64,000 bases of DNA from Agarilytica sp033852175 (GCA_033852175.1 JAWSUY010000029.1:77034-141033), one strand, 5' to 3'. Positions 7,674 through 16,144 are shown, numbered from the stretch's first letter. Numbers and translations are program-made. The notes: generated by a model from the sequence alone, not told the origin.

Positions 7674-9351
7674 CCACCTGTTGTTGTGGGGAGGAACTAA
7701 AAATCGTTTTCTGGATATAATGTTTGTTGAACTTAAACGCCAGCAAACAAGAGGCGTGATATCGTGTTAAACCAAAATTGTTTTTTTGTTCTGGAATATA
7801 CTTAAGCTGTGCAGTCGTCGCGGACTGTTTTAGCCATCGCTTGGATTTTCGAGCACCATCATCCGTTTCATAGAGATTTAGCCAATCATCGGCTGCGGCA
7901 AAGCACACACTACGGTCCCCCGCTGCGAGCAACTTGGCTGAGGATTTTTGTTTTCCTCCCACCGCAAACCAGCTGCCTTCCAGAAAGAAATTGCCAGACC
8001 ACGCATTAAAACCGGTCGCAAGATAAGCACCTCCATCACCATGCAGGTCTGTCCACTGAAATGAAGATTTTGCCAACAAATCAATTTCTGACATCACAAA
8101 ATCAGTCAGTATCTTTTCATCTTTAGCGACTGCATTTGGCGTTCCCGGTACGGAAATATCTAAATAGGCTCCACACAATGGACATTCTGAGATCCCTGAC
8201 GGCAGCTTGGCCGAACAACTCGGGCATAGATTTTCTCTTTTAGAGGGCTTAATCTCCGGGCCTTCAAGGTCAACGTCTTGCTCTAACGATCCATGCGTGT
8301 GAGCACTCGTACCAAAATCTAAAACAACGCAGTCTTTTTTAATCACACCCGGATATTCTTCTGGGTCTACCGTGCGCAGACCACGCCCAACACATTGAAT
8401 AAAAGTGGACTTCTGAGAGCTAGGGCGGAGTAGAACGATACAACTCACCGGCTGACTATCGTATCCTTCGGTTAAAACAAAACAATTTAAAAGAACTTGC
8501 AAATCACCACGGTCAAACTCGTGCAGTAATCGTTTTCTCTCTGCGCCCGACATATCACCGGAAATGACCGCCGCATTAATTTCCGCATCTAAAAACGATT
8601 TGCAGGCATTGTGGGCGTGAGCCACCGTCGAACAAAATACAATAGTTTTACGATCACCGGCCTTTTCTTTCCAATGTTGAACCACAGCGGCATTGATGAC
8701 TTGGTGATCCATAATGGCGGCGACCGCATCCATATCATCCTGATTGCCTAAACCGTCCAATTCATTGTTCACACCCAAATCGATGCCAAATGTAACCGGC
8801 GGGACAAGGTGACCCGCCTGGATTAATTCACCGATACGCACCTGATCAGCGACGTTATCAAACACATCACGTAATTCTTTTTTATCACCCCTCACAGCCG
8901 TCGCGGTAACACCGTATATGGCAGCGTTCGGGTTCTTCTCCTTGACTCCATCAATAATTCGACGATAACTCGGTGCTGCGCAATGATGTGCCTCATCAAT
9001 CACCAATAGATCCAACACTGGCATTTCTTTAACACTGGATTCACGACCGAGTGTTTGCACCATCGCGAACGTGGTTTGCCCGCTCCATGATTTATTGTTT
9101 GCGTCAAACTGTCCGATATTCGCACCAGGGTTAACGCGTAAGTATTTGAGTGCATTTTGCTGGTGTATTTCTTCTCTATGGGAAAGCACACACACTTTGG
9201 CATCGCGGTCTTTCGACCACTCGCCCGCAACCGCTGATAGCGCCACGCTTTTTCCAAAGCCTGTCGCCGCAACGGCCAGCGTATTGCCGTGTTCCCTTAG
9301 CGCAGCTAGGCTGCGCTCTACAAACGTTATTTGCCGTGGTCGAAGCAACAT
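7666..9351 (-). CDS. Superfamily II DEAD/DEAH-box helicase
   Basis: The protein has 561 residues, and a strong GGAGG ribosome binding site precedes the ATG. Helicase motifs appear in order: Walker A ATGFGKSVA near residue 30, DEAH in LLVIDEAHHC near 120, the SAT-like VTATAVRGD, motif V in LTEGYD and motif VI in QCVGRGLRT. A zinc-ribbon-like segment (CPSC...CPLC) follows at about residues 385-410. The C-terminal 150 residues are unassigned. Phage helicases of this type remodel replication forks or recombination intermediates. It lies between the nuclease module and the ssDNA-binding-like gene. Confidence 0.88.
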   Translation of the reverse strand: MLLRPRQITFVERSLAALREHGNTLAVAATGFGKSVALSAVAGEWSKDRDAKVCVLSHREEIHQQNALKYLRVNPGANIGQFDANNKSWSGQTTFAMVQTLGRESSVKEMPVLDLLVIDEAHHCAAPSYRRIIDGVKEKNPNAAIYGVTATAVRGDKKELRDVFDNVADQVRIGELIQAGHLVPPVTFGIDLGVNNELDGLGNQDDMDAVAAIMDHQVINAAVVQHWKEKAGDRKTIVFCSTVAHAHNACKSFLDAEINAAVISGDMSGAERKRLLHEFDRGDLQVLLNCFVLTEGYDSQPVSCIVLLRPSSQKSTFIQCVGRGLRTVDPEEYPGVIKKDCVVLDFGTSAHTHGSLEQDVDLEGPEIKPSKRENLCPSCSAKLPSGISECPLCGAYLDISVPGTPNAVAKDEKILTDFVMSEIDLLAKSSFQWTDLHGDGGAYLATGFNAWSGNFFLEGSWFAVGGKQKSSAKLLAAGDRSVCFAAADDWLNLYETDDGARKSKRWLKQSATTAQLKYIPEQKNNFGLTRYHASCLLAFKFNKHYIQKTIFSSSPQQQVGA

Positions 9352-9371
9352 TGCTTAACCTCCTTGTTTAT

Positions 9372-10004
9372 TTATAACGCCCAGTTCGGTTTTCCTGACG
9401 GGACATTGTTTTGCTGAGCCGACTGCTGCGCTGGCGGATTATTTTGCGGCGTTTCAGGCTGCTGATGCGCCACCGGTGCGGCTTGACCTTGCTGCATAGC
9501 ACCACCCGACATCAACGTTTGATAATCTTTATGACCCGGCATAATGACCACACTGATCGTATTTTTCGGATCTTGATCTTTGGACTTTTCAATCCCGACC
9601 TTGACGACAAATTCGATACCGTCTAAATCCGCAAACCCCTGAATACGACGTGCGTTTTGCGCTTGTGGTGAATTATCTGTAGGTGAAATGCCCCGCGAAG
9701 AATTGAGAGCGCTTTTTATAAAGGCACGCCCCTGATTTCCCCAGTCCGGGCCTTTTTTACTGTGTAAGCCAATCAAACTCCAGACTTTTCGTTTAGCGTA
9801 TTGGCCATCTAATACAACAAATTCACCACTCAGATAGACGGACCCGGTATCGGGGTTCGATGTGGCATAACCACCGGACCAACCCTGCGAGTGATCGTCA
9901 TGGCCTCCTGGCTTTATTGTCATTCGCACTTTTACCAATGTACCTTTGGGGATTACATCAAACTCGCGCTGTTCTTCCGCGTCATTAAAATCGTTCCAGC
10001 TCAT
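9372..10004 (-). CDS. Probable phage ssDNA-binding or recombination accessory protein
   Basis: The protein has 210 residues. It begins SWNDFNDAEEQREFDVIPKG and contains an OB-like beta-rich core (GSVYLSGEFVVLDGQYAKRK and GFADLDGIEFVVKVGIEK), then a Gln/Pro-rich tail of about 40 residues ending in WAL. A folded beta domain plus a disordered Gln/Pro tail is the layout of single-stranded DNA-binding proteins, although the acidic tip typical of SSB is absent. It lies between the AAA ATPase and the helicase, with an AGGAAAA ribosome binding site. I recognise it as a conserved phage protein but not a named family; the SSB role is inference. Confidence 0.6.
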   Translation of the reverse strand: MSWNDFNDAEEQREFDVIPKGTLVKVRMTIKPGGHDDHSQGWSGGYATSNPDTGSVYLSGEFVVLDGQYAKRKVWSLIGLHSKKGPDWGNQGRAFIKSALNSSRGISPTDNSPQAQNARRIQGFADLDGIEFVVKVGIEKSKDQDPKNTISVVIMPGHKDYQTLMSGGAMQQGQAAPVAHQQPETPQNNPPAQQSAQQNNVPSGKPNWAL

Positions 10005-10048
10005 AATATTTTCCTAATAATTTTGTTTATTAATTTGAAATGTGACTG

Positions 10049-10933
10049 CTAAGCGGTTTCTGTGGTCACACTGGTAGGAGGGTTTGGGTCAACCACTTCC
10101 GTTGGCGGCGGTGTGTACTCCAATCGGTTTTCAATCGGCTTGGGTTTCGATTGAATTTTTTCCATTAACCGACCCAAGTGAGCTTCTTCATATAGGGAGA
10201 GACGACCACTGCGGTCTTTAGCTGGATACCCGAACGGGTTTAAGGTCAGATTAATAAAAACGCGAACTTGTTTCCCTTGTTCATCCGGCACATCGGCCAT
10301 GGTGATGACTTGGTCAACGATGCCTGGAAGCTCTAGGCCGGTTTTTGATCCGTCAATCTGAGGACTAAAGACTTGACGGTTATAGTCATCGGTTTTTTTG
10401 TCCAAGATTCCGACAAACCACATATGTTTATTGCGCGTGTGCTGTAAATGGGTAATCCAAGAAATCATTTCTTGGCCATGAAGACCATAAGCGCCCCGCA
10501 TGTCTGGCTTACCCGTTTTCTCGCTGATTGCTTGCGGTTGCCCTTTACACCACTGCAAACATAAACGACCGGCAACAGTGATCGAGTCGACAAATACCGT
10601 TTCGTATTTATCAAACAAACTCGGGTCACCGTATTTTTCACACACTGCATCGAAGTGGGCTTGGCTATACGCTTGATCATCACGTAATGCAGGATTAGGA
10701 CCGCCCACAAACACTGCAAAATCCCGACACTCTTGCCAGGTCTTTGGTCGAAAACTATCACCGGCCCACTCTTCGACGGCTAGATCGCCCGCCTCAACAT
10801 CAAAAAACAATGTCGATTCCGGGGGCAATGTCCAAAGCAGTGAAGTCTTACCAATACCTGAAATACCGAAGATAACGCCTTTTATTCCGCGCTTTTCAGC
10901 CTTACGTTGATCTGCCGTAATAATCTGTATCAT
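10049..10933 (-). CDS. RecA-like AAA_24 ATPase (Sak4-type)
   Basis: The protein has 294 residues. Walker A is GISGIGKTSL at about residues 23-32, and Walker B is in ETVFVDSITVAGR near 113. The segment GLHGQEMISWITHLQHTR and the following strand fit phage AAA_24 proteins and the Sak4 class of single-strand annealing ATPases. A Pro/Thr-rich tail ends the protein. It overlaps the upstream gene by 4 bases. With the ssDNA-binding-like protein and PD-(D/E)XK nuclease it forms a plausible homologous-recombination module. Assignment to Sak4 rather than a general AAA_24 protein is uncertain. Confidence 0.72.
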   Translation of the reverse strand: MIQIITADQRKAEKRGIKGVIFGISGIGKTSLLWTLPPESTLFFDVEAGDLAVEEWAGDSFRPKTWQECRDFAVFVGGPNPALRDDQAYSQAHFDAVCEKYGDPSLFDKYETVFVDSITVAGRLCLQWCKGQPQAISEKTGKPDMRGAYGLHGQEMISWITHLQHTRNKHMWFVGILDKKTDDYNRQVFSPQIDGSKTGLELPGIVDQVITMADVPDEQGKQVRVFINLTLNPFGYPAKDRSGRLSLYEEAHLGRLMEKIQSKPKPIENRLEYTPPPTEVVDPNPPTSVTTETA

Positions 10934-11406
10934 GATTTACCCTCCTTGATGTCGCCTATGCGAATGACCGGTTTTCCGAACTTGAGCGTGCGTGCAGGCG
11001 TAAACGATTCTTTCAACGTCTTGGGCCACGCGGTGTATTTTCGTTCGGCGACCTTGTAGGTAATTTCAATATACTCACTCGGATCATCGCCATTGGAACG
11101 GATTTTTTCCGCAAGGATCGCTAACTTCTTTTGATCCCAGGTGATTTTTTTCGAACGGTCGGAACTGACGGGGATACCGCTGTCTTCAAAACGAACCACG
11201 CCCGTTTCTTTTTCAAGTGACTCTCGCAGCCCACTCAATTTTTGTTCGTATTTGACTTGAATTGCACTGTCCAAACATGACTTAGCAAGTTTGGCCTTTT
11301 CCAAAACCGAAGCCGCCTCATCGTGTAAGGTCTGCAATTCCTGAACGCTGAGCGTTGAAACTTGTTGCGCCGTGTAAAGATGTACTTGGTGGTAACAGAT
11401 ATTCAT
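10930..11406 (-). CDS. Phage protein of unknown function
   Basis: The protein has 158 residues. Residues 15-75 are a predicted coiled helix rich in Ala, Glu, Lys and Leu. The second half (KKITWDQKKLAILAEKIRSN...EYIEITYKVAERKYTAWP) is more ordered and resembles conserved segments in small phage proteins placed before recombination ATPases. It overlaps both neighbours by 4 bases, so it is the second gene of a tightly coupled operon beginning at 11,618. No catalytic motif is visible. Confidence 0.6.
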   Translation of the reverse strand: MNICYHQVHLYTAQQVSTLSVQELQTLHDEAASVLEKAKLAKSCLDSAIQVKYEQKLSGLRESLEKETGVVRFEDSGIPVSSDRSKKITWDQKKLAILAEKIRSNGDDPSEYIEITYKVAERKYTAWPKTLKESFTPARTLKFGKPVIRIGDIKEGKS

Positions 11407-11618
11407 TGGTCACCTCCAGAATCTACTCGTTCGGACGTGCTTTTTCGAAGTTGTTCCTCTTCAAAACTAACGAGATCTTCGATTCGATATCTGACTTTTG
11501 ACTGTATTTTTAGAAATTTTGGCCCGGTTCCAAGGCGACGCCACCGTTCGATTGTGCCTGTAGTCACTCTGTATCTCAGAGCGACGTCTAGTTGAGAAAG
11601 GTGTCTGCATGACTCCAT
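11403..11618 (-). CDS. Helix-turn-helix (AlpA/excisionase-like) regulator
   Basis: The protein has 71 residues. The sequence LSQLDVALRYRVTTGTIERWRRLGTGPKFLKI followed by VRYRIEDLVSFEEEQ is the classic MerR-type/AlpA winged helix, in which the wing carries the YRIEDL motif. Such proteins act as excisionases or early regulators. It is the first gene of the long leftward operon. Five ATGTGTGC repeats lie upstream at 11,667-11,754 and could be its binding sites or those of a repressor. Confidence 0.75.
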   Translation of the reverse strand: MESCRHLSQLDVALRYRVTTGTIERWRRLGTGPKFLKIQSKVRYRIEDLVSFEEEQLRKSTSERVDSGGDQ

Positions 11619-11666
11619 AAATTGCTCCTAATCTTTTTGTTAAGGAGGCGGTATTGTTCAGGATAA

Positions 11667-11754
11667 AATGTGTGCTCGGGAAGTGCGGCGAATGTGTGCT
11701 GTGAGTTGTGCTATGTGTGCCCAATGTGTGCTGTAAGTTGTGCTCAATGTGTGC
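11667..11754 (-). promoter_or_regulatory. Five-copy GCACACAT repeat, candidate operator
   Basis: ATGTGTGC on the plus strand (GCACACAT read toward the downstream gene) occurs at 11,668, 11,692, 11,713, 11,724 and 11,747. GTTGTGCT occurs twice between copies. The cluster lies 49-136 bases ahead of the first gene of the leftward early operon. Repeats of this spacing are typical of repressor or activator sites. The same GCACACA core recurs ahead of the genes at 21,500 and 22,443. Confidence 0.5.
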
Positions 11755-11840
11755 CGTGCTGCCTACCTATTGACTATCCAGAATTTACATGAAACAAAAC
11801 TCCTGATTTTTCGTGTTTATTACAAATTTTTTGCAAAAAA

Positions 11841-11866
11841 AAGCCGCAGTATAATTTCTGCGGCTT
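11841..11866. terminator. Bidirectional intrinsic terminator
   Basis: A perfect 9-base stem (AAGCCGCAG with CTGCGGCTT) and an 8-base loop are followed by eight T residues on the minus strand. On the plus strand a seven-T run follows four bases later. It lies downstream of the two-gene unit ending at 11,904 and separates it from the early operon. Confidence 0.85.
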
Positions 11867-11903
11867 CCAATTTTTTTCGAGTTCACTAAATTATTACTAC
11901 GCG

Positions 11904-12992
11904 CTATCCGTGGACAACGTCAAACCCCCATTTTCCACGACCAAAAATCAGAATGAACTCTCTCCAGGTTCGGTTATTGCGAAACACATTAGTAATATGA
12001 CGGGAACCGCCATAAGAAGGCTCTGTTTGAAACATAATGTCCTTGTGTTTAACCTCCCACACGCCAGATTTTGCCTTCTCAAAAAGGTACTCCACGATAG
12101 CAGCCTGCCTGGTTTCCCCCTCGAGATACCAGTCAGGTTTCCCAGGAATTGAAAGAACATGATTATTCCAATCATAGGCGACAATAGTTTCACCACGTTC
12201 ATTTTTTATCTCGTCAAAAGATGAACGTTTTGTTTCAACGTCAATTTTTGACGTTGTTTGGGTGACGGTATTTTCAACTTTAGCTGACCGAACGACTACC
12301 GGCGTGTTCACTACAATACTGACGCCGGTATTTAACATCGGCTGACTCACATCAAAACGTAACCCATCCCCCGCGATTACGTCCCACAATCGCTGAACTT
12401 CAATACCCGGAGGCCACTTTTGATGCACTGGGTTCTTTTTCCCTGTCAGTAACACCAACCCATGAGCGTTATGTTTTGACAGTGACTCGATAATTGCATC
12501 TCTTGCTTGATGCAACCGCCTCACAAGATACACAGGAAAAGAAACTCCAGCCCCAAGCGAAACAGCCCCCAACTCCCACACGTGATTCTTCAGCAAAACA
12601 CGCGTGTTTTTTGTCACTCCCACATTCAGTCTTCGTGCAACCTCCTTTAAAAAAAGTTCTTCATTAACACGATACACCGCGACCTTACTAATGGGAATAT
12701 AAGACTGTTCAACCCATAGGCTACAACGTCGAATCATTCCAGGTTCCGGCGCCCTCACCACATTCACGAAGTCTGGTAGCCCCTTAATTTCATGCTCCAT
12801 GAAACTGGCGTAACCAACTAGTTCTAACCACGGCGACCAATCTTCTGGTTTTTCATCCCCGATAATGTATGGCATATCCCATACTGGCACGCCATAGAGC
12901 GGAGGGACATCAAGTCCCGGAATGTCACCATATTCTCGATCAAACACACCAATAATTTTTTTCAATCTGTCAGGATTCAGGGAGTGCAGCAC
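11904..12992 (-). CDS. Unknown protein, second gene of a two-gene phage-linked unit
   Basis: The protein has 362 residues and I do not recognise its family. No transmembrane segment, Walker motif or obvious nuclease triad is visible. The N-terminal 200 residues are mixed alpha/beta and mention-worthy only for many Trp and Pro residues. A linker rich in Thr, Val and Ser sits near 235-265. The C-terminal 90 residues (AIVEYLFEKAKSGVWEVKHKDIMFQ...HITNVFRNNRTWREFILIFGRGKWG) look like a winged-helix DNA-binding domain. It overlaps the upstream gene by 23 bases and ends at a strong terminator, so the two genes form one transcription unit separate from the early operon. A regulator or cargo (for example defence) function are both open. 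Confidence 0.65.
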   Translation of the reverse strand: MLHSLNPDRLKKIIGVFDREYGDIPGLDVPPLYGVPVWDMPYIIGDEKPEDWSPWLELVGYASFMEHEIKGLPDFVNVVRAPEPGMIRRCSLWVEQSYIPISKVAVYRVNEELFLKEVARRLNVGVTKNTRVLLKNHVWELGAVSLGAGVSFPVYLVRRLHQARDAIIESLSKHNAHGLVLLTGKKNPVHQKWPPGIEVQRLWDVIAGDGLRFDVSQPMLNTGVSIVVNTPVVVRSAKVENTVTQTTSKIDVETKRSSFDEIKNERGETIVAYDWNNHVLSIPGKPDWYLEGETRQAAIVEYLFEKAKSGVWEVKHKDIMFQTEPSYGGSRHITNVFRNNRTWREFILIFGRGKWGFDVVHG

Positions 12993-14136
12993 ACGCTACC
13001 CCCTGTAATATCTCACAGTTCGCTAAAAACTTATGCCATAACCAACGATCTCTTGGTGTCAGCGCATAAATACGTGCGCTATCCGGCCCCAAAAACTCAA
13101 TACTCGTGGTCTGTGACAGAAACCTTGTTCTTCCAATATCCAGCGCAATGCTGACTCCCGACAACGTAGCGTTTGAATCGGAAGAATGATCAGGCGACAG
13201 CACATCATGAATATTTTTTTTCGTATTTTCGTTTAAAAAATACGATGACTCCACCATTCTGAATCTGTCGCGAAACTTAATCTCCGTTATCTTGGCGCTT
13301 TTTATAGATTCATCAAACAATGGCAATACCACTGGGTTTGCCAAATATTGAAAATGATAGAATAACTTACGAATAGCGTTTTTTTCTTTCAATACTGTTT
13401 TGGAAAAAGCTTCAGCAATATCGTCACGAGATATAATGGAAGGTGCATAGACCTCAAGCAGCCCATCATTTTCGTGAAAAACGATATACAGCTCCTTCGA
13501 TCTCGTAATGTTTGTATAAACTAATCCGTTATCCTTTACGGATTTTATCGTCTCATCCAGTGTGTTGTACGTTACCGAAATATCGTGAACAAACGATGAG
13601 CATCCATCGCCACTCAAAGCAATCGAGTCACATGTGATCACAATATCACTCCGCGAGTACCACAGAATATCCTCAAGAGCCTCACGAAATAGTACTAAAC
13701 TCTTGTCATTACATTCCCGAAAAGCACGCTGAGGTAATGAATACATCGTACAGATTAGTGATGAACGTTCATCTCGCAGTATTGAATTTGGTAAGGTTTT
13801 ACATGCCGCATCAAACAGGACGGCTTTATTCTGGAATGCCCATAAAAACCGATCACACTCATTCCCTGACAAGCTGTACAATCGACGTTCAGATTCACTC
13901 ATAGCGTCGTAAGCATTTTTTAAAACCGTTGGCTCACAATATTTCGCCAGCAATAGAATGCGCTGAGCCCACTGATCTAAAGCGATTAAATCCAATTCAC
14001 TGTAATATTCCAGCGATGCAGAACCCTGTGAAATGTTGGCATTCGATAACACTTTACAATGCTTCTGGATAATATGATCAAGCAACACTGCCGTAGATTT
14101 TGCCTTTAGCTCCGATAAATACTTGTATTTTTGCAT
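12970..14136 (-). CDS. Unknown protein, first gene of a two-gene phage-linked unit
   Basis: The protein has 388 residues and no recognised family. The N-terminal 150 residues are strongly helical with several Cys. The middle is beta-rich (DIVITCDSIALSGDGCSSFVHD, ELYIVFHENDGLLEVYAP). The C-terminal part contains a segment around VSIALDIGRTRFLS and ends in ILQGVACAALPES. There is no signal peptide or membrane helix. It is translationally linked to the 362-residue gene by a 23-base overlap. Seven tandem 10-base repeats and a 7-4-7 dyad lie upstream, suggesting distinctive control. Two unrelated unknown proteins in one self-contained unit inside a prophage regulatory zone are candidates for a moron or defence pair. 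Confidence 0.65.
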   Translation of the reverse strand: MQKYKYLSELKAKSTAVLLDHIIQKHCKVLSNANISQGSASLEYYSELDLIALDQWAQRILLLAKYCEPTVLKNAYDAMSESERRLYSLSGNECDRFLWAFQNKAVLFDAACKTLPNSILRDERSSLICTMYSLPQRAFRECNDKSLVLFREALEDILWYSRSDIVITCDSIALSGDGCSSFVHDISVTYNTLDETIKSVKDNGLVYTNITRSKELYIVFHENDGLLEVYAPSIISRDDIAEAFSKTVLKEKNAIRKLFYHFQYLANPVVLPLFDESIKSAKITEIKFRDRFRMVESSYFLNENTKKNIHDVLSPDHSSDSNATLSGVSIALDIGRTRFLSQTTSIEFLGPDSARIYALTPRDRWLWHKFLANCEILQGVACAALPES

Positions 14137-14300
14137 GTAAATTTAAACTCCCTTTCAAGATAAAACATAAATTTAGGCAATAGCGACCCTGCTTAGTGAA
14201 AATTAACCAAGAGGCAGCATTAAAAATTCAATCAAACTTATTTAGAGATGTATTTGAGAAATCCGTCTTGAAATAAAATCCTGTTTCATTAAAATATTTC

Positions 14301-14370
14301 CATTTATTTCCATTTATTTCCATTTATTTCCATTTATTTCCATTTATTTCCATTTATTTCCATTTATTTC
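14301..14370. repeat. Seven perfect tandem copies of a 10-base unit
   Basis: The unit CATTTATTTC is repeated seven times without a mismatch, with a degenerate half copy on each side. The period equals one helical turn, so every copy faces the same side of the DNA. It begins 165 bases upstream of the start codon at 14,136. Perfect identity suggests slippage-prone expansion and possible strain-to-strain copy-number variation. Confidence 0.95.
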
Positions 14371-14402
14371 CATACCATTTTTTCCAGTCCAATCATTCAT
14401 GT

Positions 14403-14420
14403 AACGTACGCAAGTACGTT
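14403..14420. promoter_or_regulatory. 7-4-7 dyad, candidate operator
   Basis: AACGTAC, four bases (GCAA), then GTACGTT form a perfect dyad. Its size and symmetry fit a dimeric repressor site. It lies 33 bases from the tandem repeat, on the side away from the gene at 14,136. Confidence 0.4.
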
Positions 14421-14963
14421 TACGTCTTGCCAGTCAATTTAGAGGCGACACTAAATCCGTTATTTTGTCGCCACACCCCCCATAAAGATGTAAGTTTATC
14501 CGACACTAATGTTTAGCACAAGGGGAGTGCTGCGCTACAACATTATTTAACACGTTAATTTTAATTAATTTTCGCACCAACGGTTCGTTACAGAACATTC
14601 ATCGCCCTTATGTCACGTTGAAGCGTCATCCTACCACTCCAACACACTTCAAATGTGGAGAAAAACGGGAGCAATTGAGATCAAATGTGGCGCAACTATT
14701 GACGTCGTGGCGCCAAATAAATTCTTGACGTAGACCCACAAGACTAGATAACACCTCAGCCACGAACCCCCACCTCAAGCAGATTCTGGGAACCAACCAT
14801 CGCCGCCCGATCAAAAAACACTCACACAAACACACCTTTAAATGTTCAACCGCCTTCATACGCATGAAGTGTGATGACATAGACACTCGGTCAAAGGGAT
14901 CTCATTGTCTGGTATACGAGGTTTTGGTACTATTTTGCCGCTAAACCACACAGAATAGAATTC

Positions 14964-15194
14964 ATGCTTGTACCGCGCACTAAGCCAGCTCCAACCACAC
15001 CTCTAGATGAAAACCACTACAGAGATTATTTCGTAGCTACGGTACGATTTGAAGACGGCAAGATGGTCGTCGAAGGGGGGAAAGGGGATCTTACAAGAGC
15101 CAAATCAAAGACCGACACTTGCTATGTAAAAGATACGGTAAACCAAAAATCCGTTAAGTTAATACTGATTGATAAGAAATGGACTATAGCTTGA
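14964..15194 (+). CDS. Small unknown protein
   Basis: The frame encodes 76 residues. It has an N-terminal Pro/Thr-rich stretch, then a predicted beta-rich body (DYFVATVRFEDGKMVVEGG ... VKLILIDKKWTIA). The ribosome binding site is poor. It precedes the JAB-like gene by 40 bases in the same direction and may belong to the same unit. It could also be the surviving end of a longer, broken protein. No family is recognised. Confidence 0.4.
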   Translation: MLVPRTKPAPTTPLDENHYRDYFVATVRFEDGKMVVEGGKGDLTRAKSKTDTCYVKDTVNQKSVKLILIDKKWTIA

Positions 15195-15234
15195 CCGCTA
15201 TCAACTGTCACAAAGCAATACAACAGGATAAATA

Positions 15235-15669
15235 ATGTTCGACTCAGAATTAGCATCGCTCAACGCCAAAGTATCGGCCCTTCCTCACTTCGACGACAAA
15301 AATGGATTGGCGCCTATCGCCAAATGGCTAGAAAAAAACGCATTCCCTCTATCTCAGAAATACGAATATGAATTAGCTGTAAACGTCTACAAAGATCTAT
15401 ACAAATTGCGCATTGGCACGATTGTTACTGATAAAGACATCAGTAAAATAAATATACAAACCCTTCTTTCATCCAGGTTCGGCGGCTTAAGATATGTCGC
15501 CATGAGCTGGCATTCCCATCCTGTAAGGGGTAGCTTAGGGCGCAGTTCAAAAGATATTTCAGCTCGAACATTACTCAAAGACAGATATGAAAAATTTAGA
15601 TCAGCAACCTTCTGGGTCACCTACCAAGACGACATCAAAGGAGTAATCAGCAGTGAATATAAAAAATAG
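15235..15669 (+). CDS. JAB/DUF4329-like putative metalloprotease domain protein
   Basis: The protein has 144 residues and an AGGAT ribosome binding site at a good distance. The segment SWHSHPVRGSLGRSSKD carries H-x-H-x8-S-x2-D, one residue longer than the JAMM zinc-binding pattern H-x-H-x7-S-x2-D. A following beta strand (ATFWVTYQDDIKGVIS) sits where DUF4329/JAB domains have one. The required upstream Glu could lie in the first 60 residues but is not obvious. DUF4329 domains often form toxin ends of polymorphic toxins; here the domain stands alone. The downstream lipoprotein-like gene overlaps it by 17 bases. Confidence 0.55.
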   Translation: MFDSELASLNAKVSALPHFDDKNGLAPIAKWLEKNAFPLSQKYEYELAVNVYKDLYKLRIGTIVTDKDISKINIQTLLSSRFGGLRYVAMSWHSHPVRGSLGRSSKDISARTLLKDRYEKFRSATFWVTYQDDIKGVISSEYKK

Positions 15670-16144
15670 AGGCTTATATTTTCCTTTTTTCATATTTGCA
15701 CTGGCGGTGAGTTCAGCTTCTTGCGCATACAACGAAAAAGAGGGGGAGTACGGAGTAACTTTCGAGCAAATCCTGAATACACCAGAAAAATTCGCTGATA
15801 AAACAATCGCCTTCCAATCTTACGTTTTATTTGATGGGCACAACCTGGAACTGCATCATAACCTGAGTGCAATGAATTCAACGGAAGGTAACCTTCCCCC
15901 GCTTGGCGTGAACCACTCGGAATGGAAGCAACTGAAACCGCTAAATGGGTGTCTTGTGTCCATGCGAGCTAAGCTAGAACGCCACCCAAATAATAGAGAC
16001 TTCCGAATAACGGATATTATAGACCCCTCTCCGAATGGACTCCTTTACCATATAGCGGCAGACCGAATGGCAGCGAAAGGCATCAAAGGTAAACCACGCT
16101 GCTTGGGCGAAGCGCTATTGGATCTAATGGCCACGCCAAAATAG
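15653..16144 (+). CDS. Secreted or lipoprotein-like unknown protein
   Basis: The protein has 163 residues. Residues 5-25 form a signal peptide (LYFPFFIFALAVSSASC); the Cys could be a weak lipobox or simply the cleavage region. The mature part begins with VTFEQILNTPEKFADKTIAFQSYV, a beta-rich motif seen in small OB-like lipoproteins, and has two further Cys. It overlaps the JAB-like gene by 17 bases, implying co-expression. A periplasmic partner or immunity role is inference only. Confidence 0.55.
   Translation: MNIKNRGLYFPFFIFALAVSSASCAYNEKEGEYGVTFEQILNTPEKFADKTIAFQSYVLFDGHNLELHHNLSAMNSTEGNLPPLGVNHSEWKQLKPLNGCLVSMRAKLERHPNNRDFRITDIIDPSPNGLLYHIAADRMAAKGIKGKPRCLGEALLDLMATPK

Larger units (their letters stand above)
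14137..14963. other. Gene-poor region upstream of the unknown two-gene unit
   Basis: No convincing gene is seen in 827 bases. The 86-codon minus-strand frame at 14,626-14,886 has no ribosome binding site or recognisable content. The stretch contains a 10-base tandem repeat and an 18-base dyad, annotated separately. The promoter of the leftward unit must lie within it. Confidence 0.5.

Noticed and set aside
14301..14370. Possible CRISPR array
   Set aside because: The unit is 10 bases with no spacers between copies, so it is a simple tandem repeat. No cas genes are present anywhere in the window.
14626..14886. 86-codon minus-strand frame
   Set aside because: It has no ribosome binding site, unusual Cys/Trp-rich composition and no neighbour in phase.
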